Shown in pieces: positions 27,196 to 36,780 of a stretch of DNA of 64,000 bases. Below the pieces are notes generated by a model that saw nothing but the letters and a program-made list of their open reading frames with translations, did not search any database and was not told where the DNA came from. The position numbers and the translations under genes were made by a program. Numbering within the stretch: position 1 is the stretch's first letter; each line of letters begins with the position of its first letter. The stretch is from Euryarchaeota archaeon (GTDB lineage Archaea; Thermoplasmatota; SW-10-69-26; JACQPN01): contig JACQPN010000012.1 of assembly GCA_016207515.1 (NCBI GenBank), positions 120,647 to 184,646 of the forward strand, read 5' to 3'.

Positions 27196-28046
27196 CAACG
27201 GGCGCCGCCGTCTTCGGCCGCCGCTCCCGCCTTGTCCTTTCCGTTCCCGCCAAGCGCGTGGGCGATTATCCCGATGGGGTCGTAATACCGGTCCGCGACG
27301 CGCTCCTTCATCGGGATGATGCCGTTGTCCGTGATCTTGATGTGTTCCGGGCAGACGTCGGTACAGCACTTCGTGATGTTGCAAAACCCGATCCCCGCTT
27401 CCTTCTTCGTGAGGGGCACGCGGTCGACGCCGTCCTTAGGATGCATCTCGAGTCCGGCGATGCGGATCATGAACCGCGGACCGTAGAAGCCGCCTTCAAG
27501 GGACGGGTCCGTCGCCTTTTCGGCGTCGCGAAGCACATGGCAGACGTCCTGGCAGAGGAAGCATTCGATGCATTTTCGGAACTCCTGCACGCGGTCGATG
27601 TCGCGTTGCTGCATGTTGAACTCGCCCTTGAGGCGTTCGGCAGGCGTCAGGGCCTTCGGCGTGAGAGGCGGGATCCGCTTGTTCACCCGGTAATTCCAGG
27701 AGACGTCGGTGACGAGGTCCTTGATCCCCGGAAAGGACTTGATGGGGGCGACCGTGATGGGCGCGTCAGTGGGGAGCGAATCGAGCCGCGTCATGCACAT
27801 GAGGCGAGGCACACCGTTAACCTCGGCGCTACAGGAGCCGCATTTGCCGGCTTTGCAGTTCCACCTGACGGCGAGGTCGTTGGCCTGGCTTGCCTGGACG
27901 CGGTGGACGGCGTCGAGGACGACCATGCCGACCTCGCGCTTTATCTCGTAGTCGACGTAGAATCCTTTTCCGCCTTGCCCACGCCAGATCTGGAGCCGGA
28001 CGGTCGGTGGCCCGGCGCTCGAATCACCCACTTTCGCAGTGCTCAC
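27195..28046 (-). CDS. sdhB: succinate dehydrogenase iron-sulfur subunit
   Basis: A 283-residue electron-transfer subunit. The [2Fe-2S] region reads WNCKAGKCGSCS with a later PRLMC. The [4Fe-4S]/[3Fe-4S] ligands are in CIECFLCQDVCHV and CNITKCCTDVCPEHI. It overlaps sdhA by four bases (ATGA) and the HD gene by one. Extra Cys residues around the third cluster (TKCCTDVCPE) resemble non-classical, actinobacterial or archaeal Sdh proteins. Confidence 0.95.
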   Translation of the reverse strand: MSTAKVGDSSAGPPTVRLQIWRGQGGKGFYVDYEIKREVGMVVLDAVHRVQASQANDLAVRWNCKAGKCGSCSAEVNGVPRLMCMTRLDSLPTDAPITVAPIKSFPGIKDLVTDVSWNYRVNKRIPPLTPKALTPAERLKGEFNMQQRDIDRVQEFRKCIECFLCQDVCHVLRDAEKATDPSLEGGFYGPRFMIRIAGLEMHPKDGVDRVPLTKKEAGIGFCNITKCCTDVCPEHIKITDNGIIPMKERVADRYYDPIGIIAHALGGNGKDKAGAAAEDGGAR

Positions 28047-29878
28047 GGGGCGCCACCCGCCTGCGTGGATACGTCTTCAAGCTTCGAAGTGATTATCCGC
28101 TTGGCCTCCTCGCTCCAACGGGGAAGCGGTTCGAGGACCGTGGTCATTCTATCCCCGGTCTTCCTCGAGACGACGTTCACCGTTGCCCATTTGGATTCGT
28201 CCGTCTTCGGGAAGTCGTCTCGCGTGTGGGCGCCGCGGCTCTCCTCTCGTGCCAAGGCGCTGCGCGTTATCGCCTCCGCCATGACCAGCATGTGACCGAT
28301 GTCGAGGCTTGCATGCCAGCCCGTGTTGTATTGACGGTTCCCGAAGGCGCCGGCGTTGCGGGCCCGGGATTTCAGCTCCTCGATCTTCTCAAGGGCCGTC
28401 TTGAGCTCGTCGGCCGTCCGGATCATGCCCACGTACTCGTGCATGGTCTCGCGCAGGCTCTCCTGGATCGTGAACGGGTTCTCGCCCTTCGGCCGCTCGA
28501 ACGGGTCGAGCGCCTCGGCGACGGCCGCCTCCGCGAGCGGAGCCGGGGGCTTCGTCGCCGGATGCTCCTTGGCCCACCGGGCGGCGTACTCGCCGGCACG
28601 TTTTCCGAAGACGAGGAGGTCGGAGAGGCTGTTTCCCCCCAGGCGGTTCGCGCCGTGAAGGCCAGCCGCGCATTCGCCCGCCGCAAAGAGCCCGGGCACC
28701 GTAGTCATCGCGCTCTCGGCGTCCACACGGATGCCGCCCATGTGGTAGTGCATCGTGGGCCCCACCTCCATCGGTTCTTTCGTGATGTCGACGCCTGCGA
28801 GCTCCATGAACTGATGGTACATCGAGGGGAGTTTCCGCTTCACGTATTCGGGGTCCCGCCAACTGATGTCCAGAAAGGCGCCGCCGCGTGGCGAGCCACG
28901 ACCGGCCTTGACCTCCGCGCGGATGGCCCTTGCCACCTCGTCGCGTGTCAGGAGTTCCGGAGGACGCCGGGCGGTCTTGTCGCCTTCAAGCCACCGTTTC
29001 GCCTCCTCTTCCGTGTCGGCGGTCTCTTTGGCGAATAGCGGTGAGATGTACTTGAACATGAAACGTTCGCCCTTGTTGTTTCGAAGCACCCCGCCTTCGC
29101 CCCGCACCCCTTCCGTCACGAGAATCCCGGCAACACTCGGGGGCCAGATCATCCCCGTGGGGTGGAACTGGATGAACTCCATGTCCATGAGGTCGGCTCC
29201 GGCCTCGTAGGCGAGGGCCTGGCCGTCGCCCGTGTATTCCCACGAGTTGGAGTTGATCTTGTAGGTCCTGCCGACACCGCCCGTCGCAAGCACGATCGCC
29301 TTCGTGTTGAAAAGGTGGAACCGGCCGGTCTCGCGCTCGTAGGCGAGACAAGCCGAGATCCGGTCGTCGCCCTTGAACAGCTTGACGACCGTGTATTCCA
29401 TGAATACGTCTATCCCGCTGTGGACCCCCTTGTCCTGGAGCGTCCGGATGATCTCCAATCCCGTGCGATCGCCCACGTGGGCAAGCCGCGGGTAGGCGTG
29501 GCCGCCGAAGTTGCGCTGGTTTATCCAACCGTCCTTCGAGCGGTCGAACACCGCGCCCCATCGTTCGAGTTCGCGGATCCGCTCCGGCGCTTCCTTCGCG
29601 TGGAGTTCCGCCATCTTCCAATTGTTGAGGAACTTCCCGCCACGGCACGTGTCCCTGAAGTGCACCATCCAATTGTCACGCGAATCGACGTTGGCAAGGG
29701 CCGCCGCGGCACCACCCTCGGCCATCACGGTATGCGCTTTCCCAAGGAGCGACTTGCAGATGATTGCCGTCTTCGCGCCCCGCGCCGACGCCTCGATCGC
29801 GGTGCGTAACCCAGCGCCTCCCGCTCCGACGACCACGACGTCGTAATCGTGAGGATTGAAGGAGCTCAAAGGCGGCAC
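28043..29878 (-). CDS. sdhA: succinate dehydrogenase flavoprotein subunit
   Basis: A 611-residue flavoprotein. FAD-binding VVVVGAGGAGLRTAIEA, HTVMAEGGAAAAL and the active-site region HPTGMIWPPSVAG are present, with HMGGIRVDAES and LFAAGECA further on. It feeds electrons to the iron-sulfur subunit encoded next. The order anchor-A-B-HD runs leftward as one operon. Confidence 0.96.
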   Translation of the reverse strand: MPPLSSFNPHDYDVVVVGAGGAGLRTAIEASARGAKTAIICKSLLGKAHTVMAEGGAAAALANVDSRDNWMVHFRDTCRGGKFLNNWKMAELHAKEAPERIRELERWGAVFDRSKDGWINQRNFGGHAYPRLAHVGDRTGLEIIRTLQDKGVHSGIDVFMEYTVVKLFKGDDRISACLAYERETGRFHLFNTKAIVLATGGVGRTYKINSNSWEYTGDGQALAYEAGADLMDMEFIQFHPTGMIWPPSVAGILVTEGVRGEGGVLRNNKGERFMFKYISPLFAKETADTEEEAKRWLEGDKTARRPPELLTRDEVARAIRAEVKAGRGSPRGGAFLDISWRDPEYVKRKLPSMYHQFMELAGVDITKEPMEVGPTMHYHMGGIRVDAESAMTTVPGLFAAGECAAGLHGANRLGGNSLSDLLVFGKRAGEYAARWAKEHPATKPPAPLAEAAVAEALDPFERPKGENPFTIQESLRETMHEYVGMIRTADELKTALEKIEELKSRARNAGAFGNRQYNTGWHASLDIGHMLVMAEAITRSALAREESRGAHTRDDFPKTDESKWATVNVVSRKTGDRMTTVLEPLPRWSEEAKRIITSKLEDVSTQAGGAP

Positions 29879-29945
29879 CTCGATTCGTCAAACGCGCCCG
29901 CATGGTCCATGGGTGTGGGGCCCGCCCGTGTTTCGCCGATGCGCA

Positions 29946-30746
29946 TCATGCCGGCACCCCGAAGACGGTGGTGACGCCGCTCGAGGCGACGTAGCGGATG
30001 TAGAGGTCGGTGAAGGCGACCCACAGGAGTGAAACCCACGCCCATGCCATGTGCCGGCCGTTGAGGACCGTCACTTTCGACCAGAGACCGTAACGTATCG
30101 AGGACGCGGCGTCGCACGAATAGCAATCCAGTCTTCCCCCGACGAGGTGCCTGAAAGAGTGGCAACCCAGGGTGTAGCCGGAGAGGAGGACGGCGTTTCC
30201 TAGCATTATCGCGGAGCCGAGTCCGAAGTACATGCCATTTGGCGTGAAGATGGATTTGATCGCGTCCTCCCAGTTGAAGACGAGGACGATGAGCGCCAAG
30301 TAGAGGAAATAACGGTGGAGGTTCTGGAAACTGAGGAGCCGGCGCTCGCCACGGTAGCCTTTTCCGGTCGTCCCCTCGACGGCACAACCTGGAGGTTGTC
30401 CGGCGAAGCCGCGGTAGTACGAGCGCCTATAATAGTAGCATGTGAAACGGAATCCCGCGGGGATGGGAAGAAGCACCGCAGCTGGGTACGTGAGGAATTG
30501 ACCGAAGATGGGGATCGCGACGAGGATCCCGGGCACTAGGAACGTGAGGTCGGGGTTCCCGAACGGGGTCGCGTAGTGGTAGAAGCCGTTGTCGGCCACG
30601 TAGAAGGCGTTTTCGAGTACCCGCAAAGTCGCGTAGACGACGAACCCGCCGAGGACCGTCACGATGAGCGCTGGTTCGAGCCACCAGGCGTCTCGCCGCA
30701 TCGTCCGGTTTCCCCAAGCGCGCGTGCGTACCGCTTCGGCTGCCAT
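29946..30746 (-). CDS. succinate dehydrogenase membrane anchor, actinobacterial Sdh1 type
   Basis: A 266-residue protein with five or so membrane helices. The pattern FRFTCYYYRRSYYR, CAVEG, YRGER, NLHRYFLYLALIVLVFNWEDAI and GYTLGCHSFRHLVGG is that of the single large anchor found with the non-classical Sdh of actinobacteria. The His residues are candidate haem ligands. It is 67 bases upstream of sdhA and would anchor the enzyme and pass electrons to quinone. Confidence 0.85.
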   Translation of the reverse strand: MAAEAVRTRAWGNRTMRRDAWWLEPALIVTVLGGFVVYATLRVLENAFYVADNGFYHYATPFGNPDLTFLVPGILVAIPIFGQFLTYPAAVLLPIPAGFRFTCYYYRRSYYRGFAGQPPGCAVEGTTGKGYRGERRLLSFQNLHRYFLYLALIVLVFNWEDAIKSIFTPNGMYFGLGSAIMLGNAVLLSGYTLGCHSFRHLVGGRLDCYSCDAASSIRYGLWSKVTVLNGRHMAWAWVSLLWVAFTDLYIRYVASSGVTTVFGVPA

Positions 30747-30961
30747 GGCGTCCAGCGTCGCGAAGCGAAGCGTGGGTCTTAAGGGTTATGTGGTGACCGT
30801 AAGGAGGCGAGGCGGCGTTGAAGAAGAACGGGCGCGCCTTGTCACCGGGAATCGGGCGACCGGTCCAAGGCGATCAGGCCATTCATTTGAGAACGCGCGG
30901 CGACCAAACCGATTTAAGGAACAGGCGCAATCGCTTCATCCAAGAGGAACCCGGCCTGCAG

Positions 30962-31915
30962 ATGTCCACCAACGTGAACTTCCTTACCGACTCGCCTCCT
31001 CCAGCGCCAAGGCGCAAGCCCGACTGGTTGAAGATCCGGCCCCCCGCCGGCGAAAGCTACTCAAGGCTCAAGGAGTCGCTACGCGCGTTGGACCTGCACA
31101 CGGTCTGCGAGGAGGCCCACTGCCCCAATGTGTCGGAGTGCTGGGGCGGCGGCACCGCGACCATAATGATCATGGGCGACGAGTGCACGCGTGGGTGCCG
31201 TTTCTGCGCCGTGAAGACCGCAGCCAACCCGCGACCGCTCGACGTCGACGAGCCCGAAAAAGTCGCCCACGCGATCGGACGAAGCAGGATGCTCGACTAC
31301 GTGGTGCTCACGAGCGTCGACCGGGACGATCTCGCGGATCAAGGAGCGCCACATTTCGCCAAGACCATCGCGACCTTGAAGGCCAACTATCCGCACATCC
31401 TCGTCGAAGTGCTCATCCCGGACTTCCGCGGCGACGCCGCGTGCGTGCGTACCGTCGTCGACTCCCGACCTGACGTCGTGGCCCACAACGTCGAGACGGT
31501 GCGCCGGCTCACACCGAAAGTGCGCGATAGGCGGGCGACATACGACCAGTCACTCCAAGTGCTTCGGGCGATCAAGGCAATCGATCCGACGCGGTTCACC
31601 AAGACGTCGATCATGCTAGGCCTTGGCGAACAGGACGACGAGATCCGTGAGACGCTTCGCGACCTGCGGGCCCACGGCGTCGACATCGTGACCTTCGGCC
31701 AATACCTGCAGCCGTCCTCGTGGCACCTTCCGGTCGCAGAATACGTGTCGCCCGCGAAGTTCGACCAGTGGGCGAAGGAGGCCAAGGAACTTGGTTTCCT
31801 CTACATCGCTAGCGGTCCCCTCGTGAGGTCCTCTTACCGCGCCGGCGAGCTTTTCATGAAAGGGCTTATAGAGTCTCGAAGGATTCCGGAAAGCTCCATG
31901 GAGGAAACCGCATGA
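30962..31915 (+). CDS. lipA: lipoyl synthase
   Basis: A 317-residue radical SAM enzyme that inserts two sulfurs into octanoyl groups on H protein and E2. The SAM cluster motif is CTRGCRFC; the auxiliary cluster Cys residues lie in [12 protein letters not shown]. The ATG at 30962 fits the family length. It overlaps E1alpha by four bases, linking cofactor synthesis with its client complex. A lipoate-protein ligase or LipB is not present in the window. Confidence 0.97.
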   Translation: MSTNVNFLTDSPPPAPRRKPDWLKIRPPAGESYSRLKESLRALDLHTVCEEAHCPNVSECWGGGTATIMIMGDECTRGCRFCAVKTAANPRPLDVDEPEKVAHAIGRSRMLDYVVLTSVDRDDLADQGAPHFAKTIATLKANYPHILVEVLIPDFRGDAACVRTVVDSRPDVVAHNVETVRRLTPKVRDRRATYDQSLQVLRAIKAIDPTRFTKTSIMLGLGEQDDEIRETLRDLRAHGVDIVTFGQYLQPSSWHLPVAEYVSPAKFDQWAKEAKELGFLYIASGPLVRSSYRAGELFMKGLIESRRIPESSMEETA

Positions 31916-32991
31916 CCCCGCAGATGGTCCGACTCATGGAAAGCGGACGGAAGGCGACCAATGAACTCGATCTCTCCGATTCCGACCTCAAAGCGCTCTT
32001 CGAGTACATGCTGCTCACGCGCGCCATCGATTCGCGTCTCATCAACCTCCAACGCCAGGGCCGCATCGGCTTCTACCTCGCCTCCACGGGACAGGAGGCT
32101 ACGTCGGTGGGCGCCGGCTACGCACTCGAGTCGCCGGATTGGATCTTCCCCCACTACCGCGACCCCGGGACGGCCTTGGTCCGCGGCGTCACGGTGCGCG
32201 AGATGGTGAACCAATGTTACGGCAACAGCCTCGACAACGTGAAAGGCCGCCAGATGCCCGTCCACTACTCGTGGAAGGACAAGAACATGGTCTCCATCTC
32301 GTCGCCGCTTGCCACCCAGATAATCCAAGCGCAGGGCGCCGCCCACGCGGTGAAGATCAAGGGCGACAAGGTGGTCGTCCTCACGACGTTCGGCGACGGG
32401 TCCACTTCTGAAGGCGACTTCCACATCGCCGCCAACATGGCGGGCGTGTACAGGACGCCGCTCGTCATGTTGTGCGAGAACAACCAATGGGCGATCTCGG
32501 TGCCGCTCAAGTACCAGACCGCGTCCGAATCCTTTGCGATAAAAGCGGTCGCCTACGGCATACCCGGCGTGAAAGTCGACGGGAACGACGTGCTCGCCGT
32601 CTACAAGGTCGTGAAGGAGGCCGTCGACCGCGCCCGCCGCGGCGAGGGGCCGACCCTCATCGAGGCCTATACTTTCAGGATGAGTTCACACTCCACAAGC
32701 GACGACAACACGCGTTACACGCCGCCAGCGCTCTTCGAGGAGTGGAAGAAGAAGGATCCGATCGACCGTTACAGGAAGTTCCTCCAAGACGTCGGCCTTT
32801 GGAACGAGGCGTGGGAGAAGGAGCACGTCGATGAGGCGCAACGGCTCGTGGACGAGGCGATAAAAGAGGCCGAGGCGGCCGGACCGCCGCCCACGGAATC
32901 CATCTTCGACGACGTCTACGAGACGAGACCCCCGAACCTCCAAGAACAGTGTCGAGAGTACATGGGTTTCCTCAACGAACGAGGTCAATGA
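31912..32991 (+). CDS. 2-oxoacid dehydrogenase E1 component alpha subunit
   Basis: A 359-residue thiamine diphosphate enzyme subunit. The cofactor motif is [11 protein letters not shown] ending in CENN, and [11 protein letters not shown] and [12 protein letters not shown] match branched-chain or pyruvate dehydrogenase E1alpha. The sequence favours the branched-chain type, but pyruvate or acetoin cannot be excluded. Second gene of lipA-E1a-E1b-E2. Confidence 0.93.
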   Translation: MTPQMVRLMESGRKATNELDLSDSDLKALFEYMLLTRAIDSRLINLQRQGRIGFYLASTGQEATSVGAGYALESPDWIFPHYRDPGTALVRGVTVREMVNQCYGNSLDNVKGRQMPVHYSWKDKNMVSISSPLATQIIQAQGAAHAVKIKGDKVVVLTTFGDGSTSEGDFHIAANMAGVYRTPLVMLCENNQWAISVPLKYQTASESFAIKAVAYGIPGVKVDGNDVLAVYKVVKEAVDRARRGEGPTLIEAYTFRMSSHSTSDDNTRYTPPALFEEWKKKDPIDRYRKFLQDVGLWNEAWEKEHVDEAQRLVDEAIKEAEAAGPPPTESIFDDVYETRPPNLQEQCREYMGFLNERGQ

Positions 32992-32992
32992 C

Positions 32993-33967
32993 ATGCCAGA
33001 AATGACGCTCATCCAGGCAGTGACGCACACGCTCGACCACGCCCTCGGCACGGACGAAAGCGTCGTGGTCTTCGGCGAGGACGTCGGAAAAAACGGCGGC
33101 GTCTTCCGGGCGACTGACGGGTTGCAGGCGAAGTACGGCGAGAAGCGCGTGTTCGACACGCCGTTGAACGAGAGCGGTATCATCGGGACCGCGGTCGGGA
33201 TGGCGCTTTACGGGCTTCGGCCGATCCCCGAGATCCAGTTCGCGGACTTCATCTACCCGGCCTTCGACCAGATTGTGAACGAGGCCGCGAAATTGCGCTA
33301 CAGGAGCGGTGGCCAGTACACGGTCCCGATGGTGATCCGCACGCCCTACGGCGGTGGGATCAAGGGCGGCCATTACCACTCCCAGTCCAACGAAGCCTAC
33401 TTCACGCACACGCCGGGATTGAAGGTCGTCATCCCATCGAACCCTGCCGACACGAAGGGGCTTCTCCTTTCAAGTATCCGCGACCCCGACCCGGTCCTCT
33501 TCATGGAGCCGAAGAAGATCTACAGGGCGATCAAGGGCGACGTCCCCGCAGGCGATCACACGGTGCCGCTTGGCGAGGCGAAGGTCGTCCGTCCCGGAAA
33601 CGACGTGACGCTCATCGGTTGGGGCGCGATGCTGCACACCTGCCTGGCCGCCGCGGAGACCGCGGCGAAGGACAACGTCTCATGCGAGGTGATCGACGTG
33701 CGCACGCTCGTCCCGCTCGATGAGGAGACGATACTCAAGTCCGTGAAAAAGACGGGGCGCGTCGTCATCGTCTACGAAGCGCCCCGCACCGGCGGATTCG
33801 GCGGGGAGCTAAGCGCGATAATCGCGGAGAAAGCGCTCGAATACCTCGAAGCGCCCGTCTATCGCGTCACCGGCTTTGACACGCCGTTCCCGTATTCGCT
33901 TGAGAACCTCTACATGCCGGACGCGAACAGGATATTGGCCGCAATCGAGAAATCGGTGAACTTCTAA
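32993..33967 (+). CDS. 2-oxoacid dehydrogenase E1 component beta subunit
   Basis: A 324-residue partner of E1alpha. It begins EMTLIQAVTHTLDHAL and has VVFGEDVGKNGGVFRAT, PLNESGIIGTAVGMA, EIQFADFIYPAFDQI and RTPYGGGIKGGHYHSQS, all typical. One base separates it from E1alpha. Confidence 0.95.
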   Translation: MPEMTLIQAVTHTLDHALGTDESVVVFGEDVGKNGGVFRATDGLQAKYGEKRVFDTPLNESGIIGTAVGMALYGLRPIPEIQFADFIYPAFDQIVNEAAKLRYRSGGQYTVPMVIRTPYGGGIKGGHYHSQSNEAYFTHTPGLKVVIPSNPADTKGLLLSSIRDPDPVLFMEPKKIYRAIKGDVPAGDHTVPLGEAKVVRPGNDVTLIGWGAMLHTCLAAAETAAKDNVSCEVIDVRTLVPLDEETILKSVKKTGRVVIVYEAPRTGGFGGELSAIIAEKALEYLEAPVYRVTGFDTPFPYSLENLYMPDANRILAAIEKSVNF

Positions 33968-33979
33968 GGAGAAAAAAGC

Positions 33980-35431
33980 GTGGTCTTCGAGTTCAAGCTT
34001 CCTGACGTCGGCGAAGGCATCCACGAAGGCGAGATAGTCAACTGGCTCGTCAAGGAAGGCGACGCCGTGAAGGAGAACCAGCCGATCCTCAACGTCATGA
34101 CGGACAAGGCTACCGTCGAGATCACGTCGCCTAGGACTGGGCGCATCGCGAAGATACTCGCGGCCGAAGGAAAGGTCGTGAAAGTGGGCGACGTGATGGT
34201 GACGATAGAGGAAGGAGCAGGACCGGCATCGACCAGCCAAAGCCCTTCGGGGACCCCCGCCCCCGCAGGCGGGGCAGCAGCCCCGCCGAGGCCCGGCGGA
34301 ACCGCAGGTTCCGCGAGAGACCTAGCCCCCCCCGCCGCCCGACAAGCCCCGACCGGGACCCGCCCGGAAACACCCGCGAGCGCAGCTCACGCCTCAGCTG
34401 GTGTCGCCAAGGAAGAGAAGACCCTCTTCGAACTCCCTAAGGACATCCCGCTCGGCACCCGAAGGATCCAGCGTGGAAGCGCAACTAGCGCAACCGCCGC
34501 CATGGAGACGCCCGCGCGGGCCAAGACCCTTGCAACCCCCTCAACGCGCAGGATGGCACGCGAGATGGGCATCGACATCAACAAAGTCCCCGCGAGCGGG
34601 CCGGCGGGGCGCGTCACGAAAGACGACCTCAAGGGCCTTGGCTCTGGCACCACTGCGACGCGGGAGACCCTCCCGGCGGCGAGCACCATCGCCTCGCGGC
34701 AAACGGCGGTCGCCCTGCCAAGGCGCGAGATGGAAGAGCGCGTCCCGCTACGAGGCCTCAGGAAGAAGATCGCCGAGCAGATGGTGCGCTCCAAGCACAC
34801 TGCGACCCACTTCACGTACGTGGAGGAGGTCGACGTGACGCAACTCATGCACCTTCGAGACGCCGCCAAACACTCGGCGGAGAAGGCCGGGATAAAGATC
34901 ACGTACCTTCCTTTCATCATCAAGGCCACGGTTTCCGCGTTGAAGCAGTTCCCGATCGTGAATTCAAGCCTCGACGACTCGACGGGTGAAGTCGTTTACA
35001 AGAAGTACTACAACGTCGGTGTGGCACTTGACACCCCGGACGGCCTCATGGTGCCCGTGGTCAAGGATGCGGGGTCGAAGACGATCTTCCAGATCGCCGC
35101 CGACATCGAACGCCTCGCGGAGGCCGGAAGGAACAGGAAGATCGCCCTCGAGGACCTGAAGGACGGCACGTTCACGATAACGAGCCTGGGAAAAAGCGGC
35201 GGAATACTCGCCACCCCGATAATCAACTGGCCGGAGGTCGCCATCATGGGTGTCCACAAGATCAAAGAGACACCGGTCGTCAACAACGGCAAGATCGAGA
35301 TCGGCCACTTGATGAACCTGAGTTTCTCGTTCGACCACAGGGTCGTGGATGGGGCAGTTGGGGCGCAGTTTGCGCAGGCACTCATCAGGTACCTTGAGGA
35401 TCCGAAGTTGCTGTTGCTGGACATGATGTAG
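33980..35431 (+). CDS. 2-oxoacid dehydrogenase E2 (dihydrolipoyl acyltransferase)
   Basis: A 483-residue acyltransferase with a GTG start. It has one N-terminal lipoyl domain (lipoyl Lys in MTDKATVEI), a Pro/Ala-rich linker, a peripheral-subunit-binding domain (STRRMAREMGIDINKVPAS), and the catalytic domain with SFSFDHRVVDG. The linker DNA at 34255-34314 contains strong palindromes. No E3 gene follows; the accessory island begins instead, so E3 must lie elsewhere. Confidence 0.95.
   Translation: MVFEFKLPDVGEGIHEGEIVNWLVKEGDAVKENQPILNVMTDKATVEITSPRTGRIAKILAAEGKVVKVGDVMVTIEEGAGPASTSQSPSGTPAPAGGAAAPPRPGGTAGSARDLAPPAARQAPTGTRPETPASAAHASAGVAKEEKTLFELPKDIPLGTRRIQRGSATSATAAMETPARAKTLATPSTRRMAREMGIDINKVPASGPAGRVTKDDLKGLGSGTTATRETLPAASTIASRQTAVALPRREMEERVPLRGLRKKIAEQMVRSKHTATHFTYVEEVDVTQLMHLRDAAKHSAEKAGIKITYLPFIIKATVSALKQFPIVNSSLDDSTGEVVYKKYYNVGVALDTPDGLMVPVVKDAGSKTIFQIAADIERLAEAGRNRKIALEDLKDGTFTITSLGKSGGILATPIINWPEVAIMGVHKIKETPVVNNGKIEIGHLMNLSFSFDHRVVDGAVGAQFAQALIRYLEDPKLLLLDMM
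34255..34314. repeat. palindromes within the E2 linker coding region
   Basis: GCGGAACC-GCA-GGTTCCGC (34296-34314) is a perfect 8-bp hairpin, preceded by a GCCCC/GGGGC hairpin around a CGCAGGC loop (34259-34275). The segment is in frame and encodes part of the Pro/Ala-rich linker. Loop sequence and the trailing CGAG match the elements in the methyltransferase copies. Confidence 0.55.
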
Positions 35432-35491
35432 TGGGCCTGGAATCGCTGGTGTTTTGTGGGCATTGCATGCGGCGAAGGCACCATCGACGAA

Positions 35492-35503
35492 GTTTATATA
35501 TAT
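35492..35503 (+). promoter_or_regulatory. TATA box of the nucleotidyltransferase cassette
   Basis: GTTTATATATAT lies 23-34 bases before the GTG at 35526, the spacing expected for a leaderless archaeal mRNA. Confidence 0.65.
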
Positions 35504-35525
35504 TACTTAAGTATGATAAGTAAAC

Positions 35526-35933
35526 GTGCCTACAAGCAAGAATTCGGACTTGGTCTGCGTCCCCGTGAAGATCAAGGCTCTCATGAAAACCATCAAAGGT
35601 CCCCTCACGTACGGCGAGTTGATCTCAGCACTTCTTCGTGAAACCGACGTTGCCGCCTTTCAATCCCGGTTGAAAGAGGAGCTCGCGATGACCGCCGATC
35701 GCGCAACGATGCTACAGACTTCTCCTTCCGCCGAAGGCTCGGGCCCAAGACGAACGGCCTCGAAGCAACTGCTCATCGCCGAACTCGCCGGACGGGCTTG
35801 GACGACTTGGGTCGACGCGGGCCGCGTCACCAGATTAGGGCCTCGTCGCTACCGTTGGAACCTTCGGCCTTCAGTGATGAAAAGCGGGGTGACGATTGTC
35901 CGCCGACCCGGTCGCGGTCTCCCTTCTAGATAA
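35526..35933 (+). CDS. putative antitoxin partner of a nucleotidyltransferase-like toxin
   Basis: A 135-residue basic protein of no recognised family. A region near residues 15-55 (LTYGELISALLRETDVAAFQ) could be a winged-helix. It has a clean leaderless promoter and its end overlaps the following nucleotidyltransferase-like gene by about 38 bases, an arrangement typical of toxin-antitoxin pairs. The role is inferred from context only. Confidence 0.5.
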   Translation: MPTSKNSDLVCVPVKIKALMKTIKGPLTYGELISALLRETDVAAFQSRLKEELAMTADRATMLQTSPSAEGSGPRRTASKQLLIAELAGRAWTTWVDAGRVTRLGPRRYRWNLRPSVMKSGVTIVRRPGRGLPSR

Positions 35934-36585
35934 GGCCCGTCGATCGACAGACGATCTTGAGGCCAGACTCCTTCTAACGGCGGCCCTTCAACGCATCGCC
36001 GATTCGCTGGGACTTCAACTCGTCGTCGTCGGCGGAACGGCGGTCGATTTCTACGCGGCAGGCGCGGCCGGCACAAGCGCAGGCTACCCGAAGAAGTGGC
36101 AGGCGAGCCGCGACGTCGACCTCGTGGCCCTCTCGCTACGTGCGAGTTCCGCATCCGAAAACCAGTTGCGGCGACGCTTGGAGGCCGAACTCGGAATCGA
36201 CCCCGAACCCTTCGCTCCAGATGACGACGGCCGCGTTTCCTATCGGCGAGGCCTTACCGTCCCAGACTTCCAGCACGGCGTCGAAATCGTTGCCAACGAG
36301 CTTCGCGGTGACCCGAAGGCGGAACGCGTGTTCACGGTCGAGATCGAATCCCAACCCGTGGTCCTTCGCGGCCCGGAGGACGTACTGGTCGCCTATGCCG
36401 AAAGCGGGTGGGACCTCTATGATGGACGCGATTGGGAGCGAGCGCTTGCCGTCTGGCGGACCATGGAGCAAGAAATGGACGTGGACTACCTCCGTCGTCG
36501 CGCCATCGACAGGAGGATGCCAGGTGTGCTCGAAGAGGTCATTGCCCAAAGGCCGCTTCCGGATAGACGAGAGCGACTCCGATAG
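35896..36585 (+). CDS. nucleotidyltransferase-fold protein (AbiEii/DUF6036-like)
   Basis: A 229-residue protein with a TTG start. LVVVGGTAVDFYAAG followed by RDVDLVAL gives the Gly-Gly and Asp-x-Asp pattern of the nucleotidyltransferase fold used by AbiEii-type and DUF6036 toxins. Its overlap with the upstream gene supports a toxin-antitoxin or abortive-infection function. Catalytic Asp residues appear intact. Confidence 0.6.
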   Translation: MSADPVAVSLLDKARRSTDDLEARLLLTAALQRIADSLGLQLVVVGGTAVDFYAAGAAGTSAGYPKKWQASRDVDLVALSLRASSASENQLRRRLEAELGIDPEPFAPDDDGRVSYRRGLTVPDFQHGVEIVANELRGDPKAERVFTVEIESQPVVLRGPEDVLVAYAESGWDLYDGRDWERALAVWRTMEQEMDVDYLRRRAIDRRMPGVLEEVIAQRPLPDRRERLR

Positions 36586-36780
36586 CTTCGGCAAGCCCTG
36601 TCCCAGGCACCTTCTTGGGACTAACGCCGCTCTGCCAGTCGTTCCGTCCGCGGAACTGGTGGCGGGATCGGTCCCGCGGCGGCTAATGCCGTCGTGGGAC
36701 TAGGCGTGGAATCCGGGCTTCCGTGAGGCGGCCCGGGTTCTACTCGCCCACGGATGGACTTTCGGCGCTCGCCGCCACCC

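Noticed and set aside
27258..28295. Long open frame antisense to sdhA/sdhB
   Set aside because: It mirrors the sdh codon pattern and shows no family motif.
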